A stretch of 28,954 bases of DNA from IMG/VR virus record IMGVR_UViG_3300009161_000173, positions 1-28,954 of that record. One strand, written 5' to 3'. The number at the start of each line of letters is the position of its first letter. Positions within the stretch are counted from its first letter, which is position 1. The notes under the pieces were generated by a model. That model was not told the origin of the DNA. It saw only the letters and a list, made by a program, of their open reading frames with translations, and ran no database searches. Positions 22,010-28,954 of the stretch are shown piece after piece. The position numbers and the translations under genes are program-made. The stretch is from a virus.

Positions 22010-25000
22010 ATGCTCAACAAACCCACAGGCGACATGCTCAACGCAGCGGGATCCGCAACCCCGCAGGGACTCGGGACTGCCAGCGCTGGGACTGCCACGG
22101 CCTACTCTCGCGAAGATCACGTGCACGCAATTCCGACGCTGTCCGGGGATGTGACAAACACGGGCGCAGCGGTGACGGTTGCTAAAATTCAGGGATCTGC
22201 AGTGTCTGCCAGTGCGCCTGGCAGTGGGCAAGTGCTGACATGGGACGGTACGCAGTGGGCACCAGCGCAGGGCACTGGCGGCGGTGGTGGCGGTGGGGCT
22301 AATGGACTCACCTACTACCTCAATCAGGCCACAGCAGCAGACGCGCCTACGACCGGCATCACCGGCACGCCGCACCAACTCTGGCGCAGTGGCGAGGCCG
22401 CGCAGACCACGCTAACAAGCGGCAGCCTCACGCAAAATGTGTGGACGCTATTGGCTGGGTTTGTCAGCGAGTCAACACCCATTGACCCAGACGTAACGCT
22501 GATCCCGGCAGGACTGTGGGATTTCAACGTGTGGGCATACGGTGACGCTAACGTTAATGCAGGCACCAGCATTCGCTGCCGAGTCTACAAATACAACGGT
22601 AGCGCGTTGACTGAGATTGCGTCTCCATCCAGCGATCAGGTCATCAATGGCACGTCCGCGCAGTACTCGCTTTCTGTTTTAATTCCGCAGACAACGCTCC
22701 AATTAACCGACCGCATCTATGTGGCAATTGAGGGACGCGCGACAGGCAACAACCATAACGTCACGCTGCAGTTTGGCGACTCTACGCCAAGCCATGTTCA
22801 CACGTCCTTGCCGCTGGTGGGCGGCACAGGCCTTTGGAAAAGTATTGCTGGAGTGCTGCAATCGCCGGCGTCGTTGCTTGTTAACGCAGACGTGGATGCT
22901 GCCGCGGGGATTGCGTGGAGCAAAATAGAACCGTCGTATTTTGGTGCGCAAGTTAAGATTGTTGGGCGTGATGCAGCTACCATCCAGGGCTGTATTGACC
23001 TGTGCACAAGTGCCTCGGCCACAAATCCATTTACAGTCCTAATCCCGCCAAAAGCAGGAAATTACGTCGAAGATTTGACACTAAAAGGCAGTGTGGCGCT
23101 AGTGGGTTTAAGTAATCCGCTAAACTCGGATGCGATACAAATTCAGGGATCTCACACGTACACACCAGATCTTACTAGCAGCAACAGTAACCGCATCGGG
23201 CTTCAAAACCTGACGTTCATTACGGCATCTTTAACCGCCAACACGATCTCGGTTGTAGCTGGCACAGGTGGCGTCAAATACGCCTCGCAGCTTCGCTTCT
23301 CCGGGTGCGTATTTTCGGGAGGCAAAAACAGCGGAGTTAGTCACATCAACACATGCGACAACGTCGCGCTTTACATCGACAATTGTCGCTTTGAAAGCAC
23401 CACCGGCAACGCTGCTTCAAACGGAATTTTGCAAGGCAACGGACCGTTGTATCTGTCTAACAATGTGCTTTTTGACGTGTTCGGCAGGGCAATTGATGTG
23501 CCTGTGTCAACGACACTTACAAAAACGGCAACGTCCACGACTGGCTCGTTCACGCTGACTGTCAGCGACACGACAGGGTTGTCTGTTGGACAAAAGATTT
23601 CGGGCACAGGGCTCTATTCCACGACGACAATCACGGCTATCGGATCCGGCACGGTCACGATGTCAACGCCTCCGCAGACTGCTGCGGCTGGCTTCACGGC
23701 AACCTTTGGGCAGACACCGTACGTTGAGATTCACGACTCGGTTTTAGCAGGAAAAGGCGCAGAGACAGTACGACTTGGAAACGGGTTACTGACATGCAAT
23801 AACTCAAATTTTACAAACACAGCATCCGTCGGCAGTGGTATTAACATGCTCACATCCAACACGGTTGTCGGTATCGTCAGCTCGTCGTTTACGATCTCGG
23901 ATGTGACAGCCTACGTTATCACAGCGGCAGCGGCGACGTGTTACGCGGCACTTAATGGCATCGCATATTCCAGCTCAATCCTTGGCGCATATAGCACGTT
24001 GATTGGAGCCAACGTCACAGTGGCAGATTACTCCGCACGCGCAACCAGCATCGAAAACGGTGGCACCGGCGCGACTACTCAGCAGTCTGCACTCAATGCA
24101 CTTGCTGGTGCGGTGACGGCAAACCGCGTGCTGGCTGGGAATGGCACTAACATCACGTTGCGCGCGCTGGCTGCGGCGGATATCCCGAGTCTAGACACTG
24201 GCAAACTGACGACCGGCACGCTGCCGGTGGCGCGGGGTGGTACAGGCGCAACAACGTTGACCGGGCTTGTGAAGGGCAATGGCACGTCCGCGATGACTGC
24301 TGCTACTGCTGGCACGGATTACCAATCTCCAATCGGCACAATCTCTGGCATCGTCAAAGGCAATGGCGCAAACGCACTCACGGCAGCAGTAGCGGCGGAC
24401 GTTGCCGCGACGCTCGGCAGTCAGACAGCCGCCTATGTTTACGCAGCTCCAGCGGCTGCAGCAGGGACGCCAGTGTTTCGCGCATTGGTTGGAGGTGATC
24501 TTCCGGCGACATTCACGCAAAGCCAAACCTTTGCAGCAGGGACGACGACGGTGGCTCCGTTTAAGTTTCAGGCCGGAGTTAAACTCACGACAGCAGTTGC
24601 TCACGCAGTGGAGTGGGATGGGACAAACCTTTATGCTACTAACGCGACGCCCGCACGTCGTAGGGTGGCATACATCGACGACATTTGGACAACCGTTGCC
24701 ACTCCCGCTCCTACGGGCACAGTTGCGTTTTATTCCGAGACGCAAGATGTACTTTACTACCAGACGGCAGCAACCGGAGCCTGGACGCTCAACATCACGG
24801 GCACATCTGCCCCAGTGACGCTGAACACGTTGATGGCCATTGGGCAGAGCAGAACAGTGGTCTTGATGGTGCTTCAGGGAGCGACGGCATATGTACCATC
24901 CATTCAAATTGATGGAGCAGCGGTGACTCCGAAATGGGGATCGGAAGTAAGCACTGGCAACGCGAGCAAAACGGACATGATGTCGTTTACAATCCTTAAA

Positions 25001-25051
25001 ACCGCAGCCGCAACATTCACCGTGTTCGCAAGCATCACAAAATTTGCATGA
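22010..25051 (+). CDS. Large tail fibre/spike with beta-helix
   Basis: This 1013-residue fibre begins with phage-fibre motifs (TATAYSREDHVHAIPTLSGD), then a Gly run and a beta domain (~100-265). Residues ~320-660 have repeated short strands and Asn/Ser turns (LQNLTFITAS, LRFSGCVFSGG, YIDNCRFES, VEIHDSVLAG), typical of a right-handed parallel beta-helix such as surface-polysaccharide-binding or -cleaving spikes. GGTGATT repeats follow twice, each about 40-60 residues apart. The C-terminal ~110 residues (VAFYSETQDVLYYQTAATGA and beyond) look like a host-binding tip. No catalytic residues can be named. It starts four bases after the collagen-fibre stop, without a Shine-Dalgarno sequence. Confidence 0.85.
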   Translation: MLNKPTGDMLNAAGSATPQGLGTASAGTATAYSREDHVHAIPTLSGDVTNTGAAVTVAKIQGSAVSASAPGSGQVLTWDGTQWAPAQGTGGGGGGGANGLTYYLNQATAADAPTTGITGTPHQLWRSGEAAQTTLTSGSLTQNVWTLLAGFVSESTPIDPDVTLIPAGLWDFNVWAYGDANVNAGTSIRCRVYKYNGSALTEIASPSSDQVINGTSAQYSLSVLIPQTTLQLTDRIYVAIEGRATGNNHNVTLQFGDSTPSHVHTSLPLVGGTGLWKSIAGVLQSPASLLVNADVDAAAGIAWSKIEPSYFGAQVKIVGRDAATIQGCIDLCTSASATNPFTVLIPPKAGNYVEDLTLKGSVALVGLSNPLNSDAIQIQGSHTYTPDLTSSNSNRIGLQNLTFITASLTANTISVVAGTGGVKYASQLRFSGCVFSGGKNSGVSHINTCDNVALYIDNCRFESTTGNAASNGILQGNGPLYLSNNVLFDVFGRAIDVPVSTTLTKTATSTTGSFTLTVSDTTGLSVGQKISGTGLYSTTTITAIGSGTVTMSTPPQTAAAGFTATFGQTPYVEIHDSVLAGKGAETVRLGNGLLTCNNSNFTNTASVGSGINMLTSNTVVGIVSSSFTISDVTAYVITAAAATCYAALNGIAYSSSILGAYSTLIGANVTVADYSARATSIENGGTGATTQQSALNALAGAVTANRVLAGNGTNITLRALAAADIPSLDTGKLTTGTLPVARGGTGATTLTGLVKGNGTSAMTAATAGTDYQSPIGTISGIVKGNGANALTAAVAADVAATLGSQTAAYVYAAPAAAAGTPVFRALVGGDLPATFTQSQTFAAGTTTVAPFKFQAGVKLTTAVAHAVEWDGTNLYATNATPARRRVAYIDDIWTTVATPAPTGTVAFYSETQDVLYYQTAATGAWTLNITGTSAPVTLNTLMAIGQSRTVVLMVLQGATAYVPSIQIDGAAVTPKWGSEVSTGNASKTDMMSFTILKTAAATFTVFASITKFA

Positions 25052-26106
25052 ACCGTTTAACGCGAATTGCATCAACATCGTTTGGGCGCAGGGGCTCGGT
25101 AGCAGCAGCGGCTAAAAGCTTTACGTGGACATCACGCGCAACGCTTTCGGCGGCTCTTACTTATGTAGGGTATCGCAACGGCTACCACTGGGCGTATGGC
25201 ACTGACACAACGTATCCGTATTCCACAAACTATTGGTATCGATCGGCCAACGGAACAACGGGGTGGACGTTGTTTGCTAGTTGGATTTGCGGAAACTATA
25301 ACGCAGGTTCTGGAAAATGCGCTGGGGTTGAATTTGACTCAGTTGCAAATGTGTATTTTTGTGCTCTGACAATCACGCCAACTGATAGCAACCCAAACGC
25401 ATTTACGGCAATTGCGCGAGTCTACCTGAACGCGAGCACAGGGGCGTCGTCCGGGATTGGGCAAAACACAAATTCGCAGTTCAACTCGTACACGTCATCA
25501 ACGGATACGGGGACTGATTACCTGTTTGCATCCACCACGCTGAACAGTCTGCAAACGCTTTCTACGACTGGAATGTCACGGATACGAAAATCGGATGGGA
25601 CAGAGTTCACTTGCACGATCCCTGCCGACAACCGCGTCAACACTCCGCTGAAAAGCATCAACTCACTCGCGTTCGGAAATGGAATTGTCGTCGCTGGCGG
25701 CAACTACGATTTCATCACCTACGCAACCGACGGGATCGGGCAAACCTTCACCAACGTCACTGGGACGTTTACGACCGGGGATATTGTGGGGGTTGCTTAT
25801 GGCGCTGGAAAATTCGTCGCAGTAACAGGCGATGGTCGCGTTGCAACATCGACCAATGGCGCTACGTGGACAGTCACTGCAACGCTCACAAGCCCGGCGC
25901 CGGCCAACGGCATCACGTATGCTGCCGGGGTCTTTTTAGTAAATACCAGTAACGCATGGTTTCATTCATCCCCCGATGGGGTTACGTGGACCCGGCAGAC
26001 ATACCCAGTTTACGGGAGCCCGGGATGGTATGACAACCACCTGGGCGGCAATTCATCGCTTGCCGTTGCCATCACTTCTGGCGGACAGATACTAACTTCC
26101 CCATGA
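25048..26106 (+). CDS. Beta-propeller-like receptor-binding protein
   Basis: This 352-residue protein has repeats resembling BNR/sialidase-type beta-propeller blades, clearest from residue ~205 on: INSLAFGNGIVVAGGNYDFI, VAYGAGKFVAVTGDGRVATS with TNGATWT, ITYAAGVFLVNTSN with SPDGVTWT, and a closing SLAVAITSGGQILTS. The N-terminal half is Tyr/Trp/Ser-rich. It overlaps the large fibre and the holin by four bases each. A third host-binding part, or a cap on the fibres, fits its place between fibre and lysis genes. No enzyme residues were identified. Confidence 0.75.
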   Translation: MNRLTRIASTSFGRRGSVAAAAKSFTWTSRATLSAALTYVGYRNGYHWAYGTDTTYPYSTNYWYRSANGTTGWTLFASWICGNYNAGSGKCAGVEFDSVANVYFCALTITPTDSNPNAFTAIARVYLNASTGASSGIGQNTNSQFNSYTSSTDTGTDYLFASTTLNSLQTLSTTGMSRIRKSDGTEFTCTIPADNRVNTPLKSINSLAFGNGIVVAGGNYDFITYATDGIGQTFTNVTGTFTTGDIVGVAYGAGKFVAVTGDGRVATSTNGATWTVTATLTSPAPANGITYAAGVFLVNTSNAWFHSSPDGVTWTRQTYPVYGSPGWYDNHLGGNSSLAVAITSGGQILTSP

Positions 26107-26591
26107 CCACTTCTTGGATTTCAAAAATACTCCCCACAATTGGAAGCTTGCTCGGTGGACCGCTTGGAGGTGCCGCAGTGGAGGCCGCTGGGCGTGCTCT
26201 TGGGCTCTCCGACGCGACGGCCGATAAGGTTCAGCGGGCACTCACTTCGGGGCAGCTATCGGCCGACCAGATGGCCGCGTTGCAGGCTGCCGATTTGCAA
26301 CTCAAAACGCGGATGGCGGAACTTGGAATCGACGCCGAAAAAGTCGCCCAGGCTGATCGAGAAAGCGCACGGTCGATGCAGGTGCGCACTGGTAGCTGGG
26401 TGCCTGCTGCTTTAGCCTGCGTCGTCACTGTGGGGTACTTTGGGATCCTGCTCGGGCTTATGACCGGCGACCTGAAACTGTGGGATAATAGCGCAATGAC
26501 GCTTCTTTTGGGTGCGTTGACCACAGCATGGGGGAGCATTGTGGCGTTCTACTACGGAGCCAGTCATGTGCAACCAGAGCAAAAGAAATGA
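26103..26591 (+). CDS. Holin, 3TM-type family
   Basis: This 162-residue protein should make the inner-membrane lesions that time lysis. The N-terminus (GSLLGGPLGGAAVEAAGRALG) is a Gly/Ala-rich amphipathic or membrane segment, followed by soluble helices with an ADRESARSMQVR segment typical of phage 3TM-holin proteins. Two membrane segments lie at ~99-120 and ~130-153, and a charged tail ends in PEQKK. It overlaps the fibre-region protein by four bases and the next membrane protein by four. Confidence 0.82.
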   Translation: MTTSWISKILPTIGSLLGGPLGGAAVEAAGRALGLSDATADKVQRALTSGQLSADQMAALQAADLQLKTRMAELGIDAEKVAQADRESARSMQVRTGSWVPAALACVVTVGYFGILLGLMTGDLKLWDNSAMTLLLGALTTAWGSIVAFYYGASHVQPEQKK

Positions 26592-26893
26592 GCTACCTAA
26601 AGGACAACGGAGTTGACGCAGGATTGATTGCCGCAGGCCTAGCAGGCTCGCTGATGCTCATGAGCAAGACCGCAGGCCTTAACCCTGGGCGCACGGTGCT
26701 CGCAACCGTTGGCGGGGCCGCGAGCGCTAATTATGTGACTCCTTTGATCCTGCACTTAACAAAGTTAGACCACGATACTTACGCCTACAGTGTGGCGTTT
26801 TTGCTTGGTTTTGCGGGATTAAGAGCAATTGAAAAACTAACACAGCTAATGCTTCCGAATGAATCCGCTAACACTCGCAAACGCACTCGCTAA
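26588..26893 (+). CDS. Small membrane protein, lysis cassette
   Basis: This 101-residue protein has about three hydrophobic segments (AGLIAAGLAGSLMLM near residue 13, TVLATVGGAASANYVTPLIL near 35, AYSVAFLLGFAGL near 66) and a basic C-terminal tail. It could be a second holin, an antiholin or a pinholin partner; nothing separates these. ATG 26588 makes a four-base overlap with the holin; codons further upstream in frame overlap it and are rejected. The next gene begins inside its last 35 bases. Confidence 0.65.
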   Translation: MSYLKDNGVDAGLIAAGLAGSLMLMSKTAGLNPGRTVLATVGGAASANYVTPLILHLTKLDHDTYAYSVAFLLGFAGLRAIEKLTQLMLPNESANTRKRTR

Positions 26894-27263
26894 CGTCGTC
26901 GTGGCTGGTGCAGTTGCAGGCATGGCCATTAAAGTGTTTGGGGATCCTCAGCACAACATTCACCAGCATCCGCAGCTTTTTTGGATCCGCAAATTAATCT
27001 CCACCGTCGTTATTTGTGGCGCAGTTTTAAACCTCATCACGCTTTCAACGCCAGGGTGGACCGAGGTGATTTTGAACCTTGGTTTTGCCGGAAATTACCT
27101 ATTCTCGCTCTACTATCATGACCGTACTTCCAGTTCCAAGCATTCCGCCAATGCAGCAAAGATACCTCAACGGAATTCCCCCCGCAGGGCTCCAAGTGCT
27201 GGCAAAACCGAACCGCATTCTTCCTCCCGCCGGACAGGACGGAAACGGACTTCCACCCGATAA
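26859..27263 (+). CDS. Membrane protein with basic tail, lysis cassette
   Basis: This 134-residue protein has three likely membrane segments in its first ~85 residues (ANVVVAGAVAGMAIKVFG, ISTVVICGAVLNLITL, VILNLGFAGNYLFSLYYH). The last ~48 residues are Ser/Arg/Lys-rich and unstructured, and they share DNA with a Pro-rich ORF in another frame. That tail reads like an out-of-frame translation, so either the tail is dispensable or the two genes truly overlap. It begins 35 bases inside the preceding gene. Holin or antiholin roles are possible. Confidence 0.62.
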   Translation: MNPLTLANALANVVVAGAVAGMAIKVFGDPQHNIHQHPQLFWIRKLISTVVICGAVLNLITLSTPGWTEVILNLGFAGNYLFSLYYHDRTSSSKHSANAAKIPQRNSPRRAPSAGKTEPHSSSRRTGRKRTSTR

Positions 27264-27348
27264 AATTACGCCATATTCTGGCATTTACGACGAGCACGGG
27301 CGCTTGCCAACGCCAGCGTCAAACCTTACATTCCTCGCTAGTGTATGA
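27118..27348 (+). CDS. Pro-rich hypothetical protein overlapping membrane gene
   Basis: This is a 76-residue protein that I do not recognise. It is Pro-, Gly- and Leu-rich (SIPPMQQRYLNGIPPAG, NRILPPAGQDGNGLPPDKIT) with a regular composition that suggests real coding. It shares 146 bases with the tail of the upstream membrane gene in a different frame, and its stop overlaps the next ATG by four bases. No signal peptide or membrane segment is visible, so it is not an obvious spanin. ATG 27118 is chosen; earlier in-frame codons look like noise. Confidence 0.55.
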   Translation: MTVLPVPSIPPMQQRYLNGIPPAGLQVLAKPNRILPPAGQDGNGLPPDKITPYSGIYDEHGRLPTPASNLTFLASV

Positions 27349-27536
27349 TGCGCGAATTTCTCCAACATTTGGATGGCAAAGCCGATGAAATTGTCAAAGT
27401 CAATGCTGTTGGCGCTGTGGCTTTTGTCATTAGTTGGAGTGATTTTGACCATTATCTGCGAACCGCCGGACTAATTTTGGCGCTCGTGTATACCCTGTGC
27501 AAAATCTACCAAGCCGTCCAAGAAATTCGCAAATGA
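27345..27536 (+). CDS. Small membrane protein, lysis cassette
   Basis: This 63-residue protein has two hydrophobic segments (VNAVGAVAFVISW near residue 19, LRTAGLILALVYTLCKIY near 38) and a basic end, a hairpin shape seen in small holins. ATG 27345 overlaps the upstream stop by four bases, and ATG 27348 is next to it. The endolysin starts in its last four bases. With three other membrane genes nearby, several may act together as holin and antiholin. Confidence 0.62.
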   Translation: MMREFLQHLDGKADEIVKVNAVGAVAFVISWSDFDHYLRTAGLILALVYTLCKIYQAVQEIRK

Positions 27537-28141
27537 ACCTATCCGACCTCGGCATCAAATCCATCATCGGCTGGGAGTGCGGCGGCGAGGCCGAATACAA
27601 CAACGCACCGGAGTGGCCCGGAGAATCCAGCGGCGTCACCATTGGCATCGGGTACGACCTCGGAATGACGCCTGCAAATGAGATCGTCCAGGCATGGGGG
27701 CCCTATGTATCGAGTGATGAATTAAAAGTGCTGGTGGGCCTATCCGGCAAAACGGGACCAAAAGCGCAGCAGCTCCTGCCGCACGTCCGGCATCTGCGGT
27801 TTGCTTGGGAGACCGCTGAAACCGTTTTTCGCGAGACGACACTGCCGACGCATTTCTTGCGCACCTTGCGCGTTTACCCGCAAGTCGTTGACCTGCATGG
27901 ACACTGTGCCGGAGCGCTAGTAAGCCTAGTGTTTAACCGCGGGCCAAAGATGACTTCTGACAATGGGCGGCGCGTAGAGATGGCAGACATCCAAGCGCTC
28001 CTTAAAGCCAACAATCTTAACGCTATCCCTGAGCGCTTTGAGGCCATGCAAAGACTCTGGCCGAATACCGGCGGATTGCGGCGGCGGCGGCGTGAAGAAG
28101 CGGATTTGTTTCGACTCGGAATTGCGCAACGTGGCGAATAA
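27533..28141 (+). CDS. Endolysin, pesticin/T4 lysozyme-like muramidase
   Basis: This 202-residue enzyme should cut peptidoglycan glycan strands at lysis. The T4-lysozyme/pesticin active site is visible: Glu15 in IGWECGG, Thr36 and Asp42 in SGVTIGIGYDLG, matching the Glu/Thr/Asp triad of pesticin (Thr-Asp spacing is six in both). A later FNRGPKM segment and an Arg-rich C-terminus (GGLRRRRREEADLF) follow. There is no signal peptide, so it depends on the holin. It overlaps the upstream membrane gene by four bases; earlier in-frame codons are rejected. Confidence 0.9.
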   Translation: MNLSDLGIKSIIGWECGGEAEYNNAPEWPGESSGVTIGIGYDLGMTPANEIVQAWGPYVSSDELKVLVGLSGKTGPKAQQLLPHVRHLRFAWETAETVFRETTLPTHFLRTLRVYPQVVDLHGHCAGALVSLVFNRGPKMTSDNGRRVEMADIQALLKANNLNAIPERFEAMQRLWPNTGGLRRRRREEADLFRLGIAQRGE

Positions 28142-28153
28142 CATCGGTTTACG

Positions 28154-28190
28154 TTGACTTGCTAACGGCTAGCGAATCGGCTAGGCTAGC
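28154..28190 (+). promoter_or_regulatory. Possible promoter/operator with repeated GGCTAG
   Basis: TTGACT at 28154-28159 could be a -35 box. After it, CGGCTAG occurs at 28166-28172 and 28178-28184, 12 bases apart, and GGCTAGC follows at 28184-28190. No well-spaced -10 box is seen. The cluster lies between the endolysin and a small basic protein and may be an operator. This is a suggestion from pattern only. Confidence 0.3.
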
Positions 28191-28193
28191 AGA

Positions 28194-28379
28194 ATGGAAC
28201 TTAAACATTATTTTGCCAGCATTGGCGCGCGTGGCGGCGCGGTTTCTTCGCAAAAAAAAGCAGCAGCAGCACGGAAAAACGCGCAAAAACCGCGTCCTAA
28301 CGCTCGCAAAAACAACGAGTTGCGAAGAATCGAAAAAAATTCTCAAAAAAAGTATTTACTAGCGAACCCGCTTGGCTAA
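28194..28379 (+). CDS. Small basic protein, possibly nucleic-acid-binding
   Basis: This 61-residue Lys/Arg/Ala-rich protein has the segment FASIGARGGAVSSQKKAAAA followed by RKNAQKPR. Similar GxxGG-then-basic patterns occur in small DNA-binding or regulatory bacterial proteins, so it may bind nucleic acid. A rival frame (TTG 28159 to 28362) covers the same DNA but shows less regular composition. There is no Shine-Dalgarno sequence. The GGCTAG repeats just upstream could be its own operator; this is inference. Confidence 0.45.
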   Translation: MELKHYFASIGARGGAVSSQKKAAAARKNAQKPRPNARKNNELRRIEKNSQKKYLLANPLG

Positions 28380-28437
28380 ATATAAGCGCCGTCAAAGGGA
28401 ACTAACCCACGACAGAAACCAAAAAAAACACGACACA

Positions 28438-28608
28438 ATGACAACAGCACTCTTATACAAAATGGAAAACGTTTGGATTTTAGAAACGCGAATGAACAGC
28501 ACGCACCATGTTGCTCGCAGTTTTGAATTTAATACGGCAACTGCAGCTCGAATTTTTGCAAAAAACAACAAAATTTCGGTCAAACGCGCCACAGGGTGCG
28601 ATGCATAA
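28438..28608 (+). CDS. Small hypothetical protein
   Basis: This is a 56-residue protein that I do not recognise, with a KMENVWILETRMNSTHHVAR strand-like region and a basic, Ala-rich helix (FNTATAARIFAKNNK). ATG 28438 is chosen; an in-frame TTG at 28372 would add a Lys/Arg-rich stretch. No Shine-Dalgarno sequence is present. The next ATG is one base after its stop. Confidence 0.45.
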   Translation: MTTALLYKMENVWILETRMNSTHHVARSFEFNTATAARIFAKNNKISVKRATGCDA

Positions 28609-28609
28609 C

Positions 28610-28873
28610 ATGAGCACATCACACTACGCATCAAGGCCCGCGCAAAACGACATTGGATCCGACACCATCCGGATCCCGCTTGATCGCTCCTTACCTCCTC
28701 CCGCGCGTCCGTTAGGGCTCGTCATGTTCATCCTCGGCGGCATCATCCTTTGCGCCGATGGACTCATGGCCGCGTATTTCGCGGAGACCATTTGGGAGGC
28801 ATCAATCATTTGCACGTTGTCGATGCCCCTTGCGGTCATCGTGACATGCGTAGGGCGGGAGTTGCGCAAATGA
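28610..28873 (+). CDS. Small membrane protein
   Basis: This 87-residue protein has a polar, Pro-rich N-terminus (~35 residues) and two membrane segments (LVMFILGGIILCADGLMAAY near 41, IICTLSMPLAVIVTCVG near 66). I do not recognise the family. ATG 28610 lies one base after the previous stop, a spacing seen elsewhere in the window; ATG 28601 is in frame just upstream. It overlaps the next ORF by four bases. Confidence 0.55.
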   Translation: MSTSHYASRPAQNDIGSDTIRIPLDRSLPPPARPLGLVMFILGGIILCADGLMAAYFAETIWEASIICTLSMPLAVIVTCVGRELRK

Positions 28874-28954
28874 GAGCCCCAGCACAACGGTCCATGGAGC
28901 TTCAAGACAACCTTCCTTCCCAAGCGGCGGGAGGGTACGATAAAGACCTCGGCA
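28870..28954 (+). CDS. Partial gene cut by the window end
   Basis: An ATG at 28870 opens a frame that runs to the window edge (28 codons seen, beginning MRAPAQRSMELQ). It overlaps the preceding membrane-protein gene by four bases, the coupling used through most of the window, which supports it as a real start. Too little is visible to suggest a function. Confidence 0.5.
   Translation, partial: MRAPAQRSMELQDNLPSQAAGGYDKDLG

Noticed and set aside
24191-25078. 295-codon minus-strand ORF opposite the large fibre
   Set aside because: Its composition is Cys/Arg/His-rich and irregular, as expected from antisense translation; the plus-strand fibre frame is continuous.

Overview
The window looks like about 29 kb of a tailed double-stranded DNA phage (or a prophage) with a long non-contractile tail. 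All supported genes are on the + strand and are packed tightly, many joined by 1-4 base stop/start overlaps. The order is: small early genes, VRR-NUC nuclease, primase-helicase, a DNA-modification pair, terminase, portal, S49 protease, scaffold, capsid, tail, fibres, lysis. No integrase, repressor, tRNA, rRNA, CRISPR array or insertion sequence was found. The host cannot be read directly. Many start codons lack a Shine-Dalgarno sequence and sit a few bases after the previous stop, and base composition is moderate. This would fit a Gram-negative host that relies little on SD sequences (Verrucomicrobiota or Bacteroidota, for example), but that is inference.

Region 1 (1-3870): three small proteins, a VRR-NUC nuclease and an 825-residue primase-helicase, ending in a strong intrinsic terminator. 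Region 2 (3870-6330): an AT-repeat tract, two unrecognised small genes, then a ParB-domain protein followed by a TET-associated-type glycosyltransferase (TAGT). This is a probable DNA base-glycosylation cassette. It lies in a markedly AT-rich island whose left edge falls inside the parB-like gene. Region 3 (6325-12930): small and large terminase (GpA family), a small head gene, lambda-type portal, S49 head protease, scaffold-like protein and major capsid protein. Two strong terminator-like hairpins interrupt this block.

Region 4 (12748-19950): connector and tail genes. They include two tandem ~100-residue paralogues that may form the tail tube, and a lambda G/GT-like tail chaperone with a slippery G GGA AAC heptamer, a 6-base spacer and a 7-bp hairpin, giving a predicted 209-residue -1 frameshift product. 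A short tape measure (524 residues) and several unrecognised tail-tip proteins follow. Region 5 (19954-26106): three adhesion proteins, namely a collagen-like fibre with sugar-binding-like and YadA-like parts, a 1013-residue beta-helix fibre, and a beta-propeller-like protein. Region 6 (26103-28141): a lysis cassette of a 3TM-type holin, three further small membrane proteins, a Pro-rich overlapping ORF and a pesticin/T4-lysozyme-like endolysin. Region 7 (28144-end): small unrecognised genes, the last cut by the window edge.

A further pattern links the structural block. The element TGCTTCAC-N11-AGGTATG, with identical spacing, occurs at the starts of the portal block (8719), the scaffold/capsid block (11396) and the fibre block (19606). 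The first two copies lie directly behind terminator hairpins, which suggests a phage-specific control signal of unknown type.
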